NCBI GenBank assembly: GCA_029287575.1
Contig: JARFQW010000051.1
Coordinates: 1 to 42,547 of the forward strand
From: Gammaproteobacteria bacterium
GTDB lineage: Bacteria > Pseudomonadota > Gammaproteobacteria > Steroidobacterales > XN24
Direction of reading: 5' to 3'
Length of the DNA stretch: 42,547 nucleotides
Of this stretch, positions 37,190-42,547 are shown one piece after another. Numbering within the stretch: position 1 is the stretch's first letter; each line of letters opens with the position of its first letter. The notes beneath the pieces are model-generated. The model was not told the DNA's origin. It saw only the letters and a program-made list of their open reading frames with translations, and searched no databases. Both the position numbers and the translations under genes were made by a program.

Positions 37190-37852
37190 ATGCGCAGACA
37201 CTGGATCCTTGCCTTGAGCCTCACCCTGGCCGCCCAGGCCGAGGCCAACGAGGCGACGCTGATTTCGACGCTGGCGCCCGAGATCCGCCCCGCCGTCGTG
37301 GAAGAGGCGGTGGCCGCCATGAAATGCGCCCAGACCCGGGGGATTGGGGCGGACGCCGAGCGTCTGGCGATCATCGACTACACGATCCCGTCCCGGGAGC
37401 AGCGCATGTGGGTCATCGACATTGCGGCGGGAGAGCTGCTTTTCGAAGAACACGTGGCCCATGGACAAGGCTCGGGACACGACATCCCGACGGCGTTTTC
37501 GGATATCGAAGGCAGCCGCCAGACCAGCCTCGGTCTGTTCCTGACCGACAAGACCTACCAGGGAGGCAACGGCTATTCCCTGAAGCTGCATGGCCTGAGC
37601 AAGGGCTTCAACGAATCGGCCATGCGCCGCTATATCGTGATGCACGGGGCCAAGTACGTGAACCCGGCCGCCGCACAGAAAATGGGTCGCCTGGGCCGGT
37701 CCTGGGGATGCCCCGCCGTTCGCAGCGAGGTCGCCATCCCGATGATCGACGCGCTCAAGGGCGGCCACTTCATCTACTCACACGGTCCCGGCACCGAGCG
37801 TTTGACGCAATGCGGGCCCGACCGCATCACCACGGCTTCGCTGAAACAGTGA
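37190..37852 (+). CDS. Murein L,D-transpeptidase catalytic domain protein (YkuD_2 type)
   Basis: A 220-residue exported protein with a signal peptide ending near AQAEA. The catalytic domain resembles the YkuD_2 group: His152 in YIVMHGAKYV and nucleophile Cys174 in SWGCPAV, preceded by the strand YSLKLHGLSKGF. Such enzymes form or trim 3-3 or lipoprotein cross-links in peptidoglycan. GGAGGG seven bases before the ATG fixes the start over a longer frame. It faces a second, different L,D-transpeptidase gene across 88 bases. Confidence 0.88.
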   Translation: MRRHWILALSLTLAAQAEANEATLISTLAPEIRPAVVEEAVAAMKCAQTRGIGADAERLAIIDYTIPSREQRMWVIDIAAGELLFEEHVAHGQGSGHDIPTAFSDIEGSRQTSLGLFLTDKTYQGGNGYSLKLHGLSKGFNESAMRRYIVMHGAKYVNPAAAQKMGRLGRSWGCPAVRSEVAIPMIDALKGGHFIYSHGPGTERLTQCGPDRITTASLKQ

Positions 37853-37940
37853 GCCGCGCACCGATCCCTTAGCCCCGGGGTCTCGCCGCGCAGCGACGAC
37901 GAGAGCCGCTAACGCGCGCCGCTCCTCCCCGCGCGCTGGA

Positions 37941-38999
37941 CTAGTCGTCCGCGGCGGCGTCCCCGGCGTCGTGCGGAGAGGAGCTCAGCACGGCCATCTC
38001 CACGCCCGTGGTGCTCTCGAGTATCGGCTCGTCAGTGATCAGCAGCGTGCTTCCCGGAGCCAGCACCGCATTGAGCACGTAAAGAAACTCGTCGGGCAGA
38101 TGGATCCTTCGGTCCGCCTCGGGGTCCGGAGATTGATCGGCAGAGTTCATATGACCGGCAATCCCCACCCGAACCCAGCGAGGCTGTTGTGCCGCGCCCT
38201 CCGCCGTCTCCGGATTCCCGCTTGGCGCCGATTTCATGGTGAACACGTGCGTGCCCAGGCGAACATCCGGATCGTCGATGGCGATGGTGGAGCGGCCGAT
38301 TTCGATGCCGTTTCTCAGCACGACGGCGCGGCGGTCGTAGCCGCTCATGATGATCGCCACTGATCCGGCCGGAGACTTTTCGGGCTCCCACCGATAGTCG
38401 TCGGTCGCCGCCAGCCGCGGGGTATCCACCGGTGCTCCCTCGGCGTCCACCGGGACCAGCAGGGGCGGATGGCCCACGTCGGCGGGCGCCGTCTGCGGGT
38501 CGCCGATAACGACTGTCATGCCCAGCGGCGCGGCGTTGAACAACCGCCGCGCAAACTCACTCGGAAGATGAACGCAGCCGTGAGACTCGGGATAGCCGGG
38601 GATGCCGCCCGCGTGCAGGGCAACCCCGTCGCGAGTCAGTTTCTGGGTGTAGGGCATGGCCGCGTTGTGATAGAGGCTGGAATGATGGTCCTTGTCCTTG
38701 AGAAAGGTGTGGAACACCCCCGTCGGCGTCTCATGGCCCTTCTTGCCGCTGCTGATCGTGCTCGCACCGATCTCCACGCCGTTGCGATAGGCGTAGGCCC
38801 GCTGCTCGCCCAGGCTGACGACCACGAGGATCGGTCCTTCCGGCGCAATCTCCGGCGCCCAGGTGAATTCGCCTGGCTTCAGGTCTTGCGTGAGCGTGTC
38901 ATAGGGGACCGGGGCCTTGGCGCCCCAGAACGGCACACTGGCCGCATCGGCCACCGTCGCCGCGAGAAAAAGACCCAGGACCAGGAATATCAGACGCAC
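37941..38999 (-). CDS. L,D-transpeptidase with duplicated YkuD domain, second copy inactive
   Basis: A 352-residue exported protein. After a signal peptide (cleavage near VADA), residues about 45-160 form a YkuD domain with GVFHTF, ALHAGG and the active site SHGCVHLPSEF (nucleophile Cys142). Residues about 195-330 repeat the fold: AIIMSGYDRRAVVLRNGIEIG mirrors VVVSLGEQRAYAYRNGVEIG, and the end EADRRIHLPDEFLYVLNA mirrors ESHGCVHLPSEFARRLFNA, but the Ser-His-Gly-Cys is replaced by Ala-Asp-Arg-Arg. The second copy should be catalytically dead. The GTG at 38999 is chosen because GGAG lies seven bases before it; an ATG six bases upstream is too close to that site. Confidence 0.9.
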   Translation of the reverse strand: MRLIFLVLGLFLAATVADAASVPFWGAKAPVPYDTLTQDLKPGEFTWAPEIAPEGPILVVVSLGEQRAYAYRNGVEIGASTISSGKKGHETPTGVFHTFLKDKDHHSSLYHNAAMPYTQKLTRDGVALHAGGIPGYPESHGCVHLPSEFARRLFNAAPLGMTVVIGDPQTAPADVGHPPLLVPVDAEGAPVDTPRLAATDDYRWEPEKSPAGSVAIIMSGYDRRAVVLRNGIEIGRSTIAIDDPDVRLGTHVFTMKSAPSGNPETAEGAAQQPRWVRVGIAGHMNSADQSPDPEADRRIHLPDEFLYVLNAVLAPGSTLLITDEPILESTTGVEMAVLSSSPHDAGDAAADD

Positions 39000-39137
39000 G
39001 GGCATTCTCCGGGATGTAAGTCCATACAGAATCACTGACCTGCGCCGGGAAAACAACGGCGCGGACGAATGGAGCGGGAGCCGCGAGCATCGGGAGCAAG
39101 CCGGTGGCCGGCTGGCCGACGAGGCCTGCGCCACACC

Positions 39138-39318
39138 CACAAGAGTGGGACAGGCACCAACCGGGCCGGATCCTTACTTTTGGCAAGAGTGGGACAGGCA
39201 CCGGGCAAGAGAGTGGGGCACAAGAGTGGGACAGGCACCAGGCAAGAGTGGGACAGGCACCTGGGGGACAGGCACCTCACAAGAGTGGGACAGGCACCAA
39301 CCGGGCCGGATCCTTACT
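39138..39318 (+). repeat. Cluster of GAGTGGGACAGGCACC repeats
   Basis: The 18-base unit AAGAGTGGGACAGGCACC occurs perfectly at 39141, 39185, 39222, 39244 and 39281, with degenerate pieces at 39207 and 39265. The first and last copies belong to a 41-base exact direct repeat (39138-39178 and 39278-39318, 140 bases apart). The array fills most of the space between the transpeptidase and the S9 peptidase genes (39000-39350). Spacers are uneven, so it is not a CRISPR array. A related GGGACAGACACC lies at 42404. Confidence 0.9.
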
Positions 39319-39329
39319 GGGACCCCATA

Positions 39330-39341
39330 AGTCTGACCCCG
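39330..39341 (+). repeat. AAGTCTGACCCC motif
   Basis: A single end-type motif next to the repeat cluster and nine bases past the stop side of the S9 peptidase gene. It matches the ends of the repeats at 25913-26024 and 36761-36782. Confidence 0.4.
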
Positions 39342-39350
39342 CCCAGCCTC

Positions 39351-41291
39351 CTAGAGATGCGTCTCGAACCACTTCACGATCTCCACGTCCGAGGTCACCC
39401 GGTTCTCGATCTTTCGCCAGCCATGGCCCTCGTCAGGGAACAGCACGTACTTCACCGGCACGCCCCGCACCTCGAGGTTCTCCACCACCTGTTCGGCCTC
39501 GACCACCGGCACATTGGTGTCGTTGGCGCCGTGGAGAACGATGGTCGGGGTGACGATGCGATCGATACGATGGATCGGTGAGAGCCGCTCCAGCAGCTCC
39601 GGCTCGGTAGCCGGGTCCCCGTACTCGACGGTGGAAATCGCCGCCATCCATGGCTCGGTCTGGGCGAAGAAGGTATCGAAGTTGACGATGCCGAAGAGGT
39701 TGGCGCCTGCGGCGAACATCTCCGGGTATTCCGTGATCCCGGCCATGACCATGTAGCCACCGTAGCTGCCGCCCATGATCCCGATGCGGTCGGGGTCGGC
39801 CAGACCGACCTGGGTGACGAACTGCGTGGTGGCTGCGATGTCCCGGATACCGTCGAAGCGCAGAGCACCGTTGTCCAGATTGACGAAGGTCTTGCCGAAG
39901 CCCGACGAGCCGCGAACGTTGGGGGCAAACACGCTGATTCCGCGGCTCAGCAGTGCCTGGTAGGTGGCACGGAAACGTGGCCGTTCCTGGCCTTCGGGAC
40001 CGCCGTGGAAACTGAGCACCATGGGCCCGGGTTCCATCTGACCATGAGGCCGGTACAGCCAGCCGCTGAGCTCCAGGCCATCATGGGCGCTGTAGGTTTT
40101 CAGCGTGGGCCGAACCAGCGACGCCAGGTCGACGCCGTCGTGAGGTGTCCTTGAAATCTGCGTGAACTGGCCACTGCCCGGATCCAGTCGCCAGACATCG
40201 ACGGGCACGGTAGAGCCAGATATCGTGAACAGCACCTGTGCGCCATCGGCAGAGGCTTCCGGCGCGCCCGCCAGCTCGGCCGGCAGCGAGGGCCCCGGCG
40301 ACATCTTCCCGCTTGCCGGATCGAAATAAGCGAGTTCGCTGCGTCCGGACGCGTTCCAGTTGAGCAGCAGCCGACCATCCGCCAGTTCGGCGATGCCTTC
40401 AAGCACCGCGTCGTCGCGGCCGAGCAGAATCTCCAGGGGTCCCGCGATCCCGTCAGCCACGTGGACTCGGGCCAGGGCCAGCATCTCGCGATCGACGTTC
40501 GTGGCGAACACCAGCGTCTCGTTGTCGAGAAAGCGCCCTCCCTGGGAGAGGGCCACGCCCTCGTGAGGGGTCAGGTGCTGCTCGGCGCCCGACTCCAGCT
40601 CTACCAGGCAGAGGTCCGTGTTGCCGCGGCTGACCATACGCCAGGCCAGCACAAACCGGTTGTCCGGAGACAGCACGCACACACCGATGCCCTGGTTCCT
40701 CACGATCAGCCGGTTCTCCCCGGTCTCGGTGTCGTGGAGCCAGCAATCCATGCCGTTCTCGCTCTCGGCACTGCTGGAGAAACTCAGGTATCGACCGTCG
40801 TCGCTCCAGTCCCCCAGCCAGTTGTTGACCTTGCCGCCGGCCGTGATCATTTCCTTCTCCCCGCCATTCGCCGGCATCAGATAGATCTGCGAATTCAGGC
40901 CGCCGCCGGGCGCGATGTTGATGGCCAGCGTATCGCCGGCTGGCGACCATCTCACGTTGCCGATCTGGTCTTCGGATCGCGTCACCTGTTCGAGATTGCC
41001 GCCGTCGGCATCGGCCATCCAGACGTTCGGAACGCCCGATGCATTGCTGACAAAGGCGATGCGCGCCCGGTCCGGCGAAAAGGCGCCGCCAGTGGAATAC
41101 CCGATGGCGCCCATCCGGGCGACCTGTCCGGCCAGATCGTCCTTGGCCGGCGCTTCCATGATTTCTCCGGCGGGCAACGCCTGTGCGGGCGCCTCAACGG
41201 CAGCCGGCGCGGGCCCGCTATCTTGCGTGCACGCGGCCAGGAAACTGAAGAAAGCAACGGTCAGTGTTGCGATAGCAGGGGTCTTGTCCAT
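39351..41291 (-). CDS. S9 prolyl oligopeptidase-family lipoprotein
   Basis: A 646-residue peptidase of family S9 (acylaminoacyl peptidase/DPP-like branch). The signal peptide ends in a lipobox LAAC (Cys21), so it is anchored on a membrane. Residues about 65-370 form a TolB-like beta-propeller (GGAFSPDRARIAFVSN, VRWSPAGDTLA). The alpha/beta-hydrolase domain has nucleophile Ser509 in GGSYGGY, Asp591 in GANDTNVPV and His623 in DEGHGW. The enzyme should cleave short peptides outside the cytoplasm. AAGGA nine bases before the ATG supports the start. It is a single leftward gene whose 3' end abuts the repeat cluster. Confidence 0.94.
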   Translation of the reverse strand: MDKTPAIATLTVAFFSFLAACTQDSGPAPAAVEAPAQALPAGEIMEAPAKDDLAGQVARMGAIGYSTGGAFSPDRARIAFVSNASGVPNVWMADADGGNLEQVTRSEDQIGNVRWSPAGDTLAINIAPGGGLNSQIYLMPANGGEKEMITAGGKVNNWLGDWSDDGRYLSFSSSAESENGMDCWLHDTETGENRLIVRNQGIGVCVLSPDNRFVLAWRMVSRGNTDLCLVELESGAEQHLTPHEGVALSQGGRFLDNETLVFATNVDREMLALARVHVADGIAGPLEILLGRDDAVLEGIAELADGRLLLNWNASGRSELAYFDPASGKMSPGPSLPAELAGAPEASADGAQVLFTISGSTVPVDVWRLDPGSGQFTQISRTPHDGVDLASLVRPTLKTYSAHDGLELSGWLYRPHGQMEPGPMVLSFHGGPEGQERPRFRATYQALLSRGISVFAPNVRGSSGFGKTFVNLDNGALRFDGIRDIAATTQFVTQVGLADPDRIGIMGGSYGGYMVMAGITEYPEMFAAGANLFGIVNFDTFFAQTEPWMAAISTVEYGDPATEPELLERLSPIHRIDRIVTPTIVLHGANDTNVPVVEAEQVVENLEVRGVPVKYVLFPDEGHGWRKIENRVTSDVEIVKWFETHL

Positions 41292-41724
41292 AGAGGAATT
41301 CCTTCGAGTGCAAGCAATGGCATCGGTGTGCAGCGCACATTATCCGAGAATGCGAATCGGTGCCTGAATGTCAGAATCGAAGGAGGCAGCTATTCTCTGG
41401 CGGTCTTTCCGAGGAAACTGCCCTGAGCCTCAATGCAAGAATGGACTGCGAGCGAGAGCTCTGGAGTCGTTGCTCTCAGTCCATGCACTCCCTTCGAAAG
41501 GAAAGCGGCCGGCCAGATTCCGGCCCCGGCCAATGTGGGCTAGCAGCTCGACAAACGCGCGCTGCGACCGCAAAGCGCTATGGCTTTGACAGCTCGGGAC
41601 AACGAGGCAGCCGGGTGCCGGGAATGCATCCGCGAATCGCGCCGCGCGGCGCGTTTTATGCCGGTGCGTGGAACGGGCAGGTGCGCCTTAAGCCAAAGAT
41701 GGGGTAGCGGCGCCGACCTCGGAT
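41292..41724. other. 433-base stretch without a supported gene
   Basis: It must hold the S9 promoter; GATAAT, read on the minus strand, lies about 50 bases from its start but lacks a good -35 box. A perfect 16-base palindrome CGCGCCGCGCGGCGCG (41638-41653) followed by TTTT is terminator-like, but no rightward gene precedes it. Open frames on the plus strand (for example from 41360) have no ribosome binding site or recognisable domain. Confidence 0.4.
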
Positions 41725-42225
41725 TTACGCCTTGGCGGCCGACCTGCGTCGCAGCGCCAGACTCAAACCGAGCAATCCCATGGCAAGGAGGCCGAGGCCG
41801 GCGGGCTCGGGTACGCCAATGCTTTGGCCATCGATCAGGACATCCAGAATCCGGACGCTCGCGAACGAATTCGTCCTGCCAAACAGATTGATGTCAAAGC
41901 GAAGGTCTCGAATCTGCCCGTTGAAAGCCGATGTGTTGACCGTTCGGCTTTCCGTGCCCGTCACCCCAGGCGCAAGGGAATCCTGAAACAGATTGTTACA
42001 GCAAGGTCCGAACAAACGAGCCAGGAACACCGGCCACGGGTCCCCGCTAGCTGCGCCGGAGCTCAGAACGTCGTACTGAACAGTCAGCGAATTGCCGATC
42101 GTCTGGTCCGAGATCGTTGCGCTGTCGTTGGTGCCGCCGCTGGCTTCGAGAAGTATCGCCGAGGCCTGACCGGCCCAGGCCAACAGTGCGAATGCGGCGA
42201 CGACTTTCATCAACTGCTTGATCAT
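41725..42225 (-). CDS. PEP-CTERM sorting-domain protein
   Basis: A 166-residue secreted protein. Signal peptide MIKQLMKVVAAFALLAWAG.. ends near QASA. The C-terminus is a complete PEP-CTERM sorting signal: V138-P-E-P141, a hydrophobic segment GLGLLAMGLLGLSLAL and the basic tail RRRSAAKA. Exosortase should cut here and move the protein toward the cell surface or the exopolysaccharide matrix. The short mature domain contains a CC pair (GPCCNNLF) and resembles no family I can name. No exosortase gene is in the window. A sigma-54-type promoter lies just upstream, and GGGGAAG precedes the ATG. Confidence 0.92.
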   Translation of the reverse strand: MIKQLMKVVAAFALLAWAGQASAILLEASGGTNDSATISDQTIGNSLTVQYDVLSSGAASGDPWPVFLARLFGPCCNNLFQDSLAPGVTGTESRTVNTSAFNGQIRDLRFDINLFGRTNSFASVRILDVLIDGQSIGVPEPAGLGLLAMGLLGLSLALRRRSAAKA

Positions 42226-42278
42226 GTTCTTCCCCGGAGACAGGCAGGACTTATTCAGACGCTCTCGGACTAGGGTTA

Positions 42279-42294
42279 TGCAATTCTCGGGCCA
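42279..42294 (-). promoter_or_regulatory. Sigma-54 (RpoN) -24/-12 promoter of the PEP-CTERM gene
   Basis: On the minus strand TGGCCCGAGAATTGCA matches the consensus TGGCACG-N4-TTGCW at all but one position, with exact GG/GC spacing. Transcription would start near 42268, giving a leader of about 43 bases. PEP-CTERM genes in other bacteria are known to depend on RpoN and the PrsK/PrsR system, which makes the match credible. Confidence 0.75.
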
Positions 42295-42403
42295 GTCTGA
42301 AGATTTATTGAGTTTTTAGTGACCTGCGAATCTGGCCGAAGTCATCAGCGGACGCCGCGGCAACAATATGTAAAGCCAGCCGACACCCCCGGACACTGCG
42401 GAA

Positions 42404-42415
42404 GGGACAGACACC
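42404..42415 (+). repeat. GGGACAGACACC motif
   Basis: One isolated copy, close to the repeat unit of 39138-39318 (one internal difference from GGGACAGGCACC), lying between the RpoN promoter and the end of the last gene. Confidence 0.4.
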
Positions 42416-42435
42416 GATGTTCCGGTGCCGATCGC

Positions 42436-42546
42436 CTATTCGACCCACCCCAGGACGTCGCGTATGACGGACCACCGCGGGGGCTCGAACTGTTCGGTCC
42501 TGCCTTCGACCCAGTAGTCGTAGATCTCGTCGATCCCGCCGGTCGC
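42436..42546 (-). CDS. 3' end of an unidentified gene
   Basis: The frame that enters from the right edge ends at a TAG (42438-42436). Its last 36 residues include GGIDEIYDYWVEGRTEQF and WSVIRDVLGWVE, with ordinary codon use for this window and no low-complexity bias, so it is probably the C-terminus of a real leftward protein. I cannot name the family from this piece. Confidence 0.6.
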   Translation of the reverse strand, partial: ATGGIDEIYDYWVEGRTEQFEPPRWSVIRDVLGWVE

Positions 42547-42547
42547 C

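Noticed and set aside
39138-39318. CRISPR array
   Set aside because: Repeat spacing is irregular (some copies almost touch), one spacer region is itself repeated, and there are no cas genes.
39069-39581. Plus-strand frames with repeated peptides such as SGTGT and EWDRH
   Set aside because: The peptides are just the DNA repeat read in several frames, and the frames run into the S9 gene on the other strand.
41638-41657. Terminator from a 16-base palindrome followed by TTTT
   Set aside because: No rightward gene ends before it and the palindrome leaves no natural loop; kept only as a note in the gene-free stretch.
41360-41707. 115-codon plus-strand gene
   Set aside because: No ribosome binding site, no domain, and competing open frames of similar length in the same place.

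Overview
The window is a GC-rich bacterial chromosome segment with dense genes, strong AGGAG-type ribosome binding sites and many exported proteins. A FadL-type outer-membrane protein, several lipoproteins, a PEP-CTERM protein and FNR-like and RpoN-like sites point to a Gram-negative proteobacterium, most likely a free-living gammaproteobacterium; this is an inference from gene content only. I see no rRNA, tRNA, CRISPR array or intact insertion sequence.

Layout. 0-5 kb: a Tat-exported NAD-binding epimerase-like protein, then a leftward stress-flavoured group (histone H1-like protein, GFA-domain protein, exported catalase-peroxidase KatG with two inverted repeats upstream). 5-13.6 kb: an alpha/beta hydrolase, a tiny FNR-box-preceded ORF, an exported beta-propeller, a FadL transporter, a ChaC-like gamma-glutamylcyclotransferase, a membrane-anchored NAD(P)-binding protein, a small membrane protein and a RetSat/carotenoid-isomerase-like flavoprotein. 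13.8-25.9 kb: a trehalose (or related alpha-glucoside) island. otsA plus a PRC-barrel gene run rightward; otsB, a GH65 phosphorylase, a sugar-binding lipoprotein and two ABC permeases form a leftward operon; a beta-phosphoglucomutase-like HAD enzyme and a second GH65 enzyme run rightward. Together they could make trehalose, import disaccharide and phosphorolyse it to glucose plus beta-glucose-1-phosphate, which the HAD enzyme would turn into glucose-6-phosphate. The ABC importer has no ATPase gene here.

26-36 kb: a large secreted subtilisin-like protease with a textbook terminator, a CoA-disulfide-reductase/rhodanese fusion, a DUF3313-like exported protein, an M64-like zinc metallopeptidase lipoprotein with a small secreted neighbour, and an NAD malic enzyme. 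36-42.5 kb: a small exported protein, a possible transporter remnant, two convergent L,D-transpeptidases (one with a duplicated, apparently dead second domain), a repeat cluster, an S9 peptidase lipoprotein, a PEP-CTERM protein behind an excellent sigma-54 promoter match, and the 3' end of another gene.

Intergenic spaces at 25.9, 36.7, 39.1 and 42.4 kb share short motifs (GGGGTCAG.., GGGACAGGCACC-like) that look like remains of REP-type repeats. The most interesting points are the trehalose island with its missing ATPase and coupled PRC-barrel gene, the two-domain L,D-transpeptidase, and the RpoN promoter at the PEP-CTERM gene.
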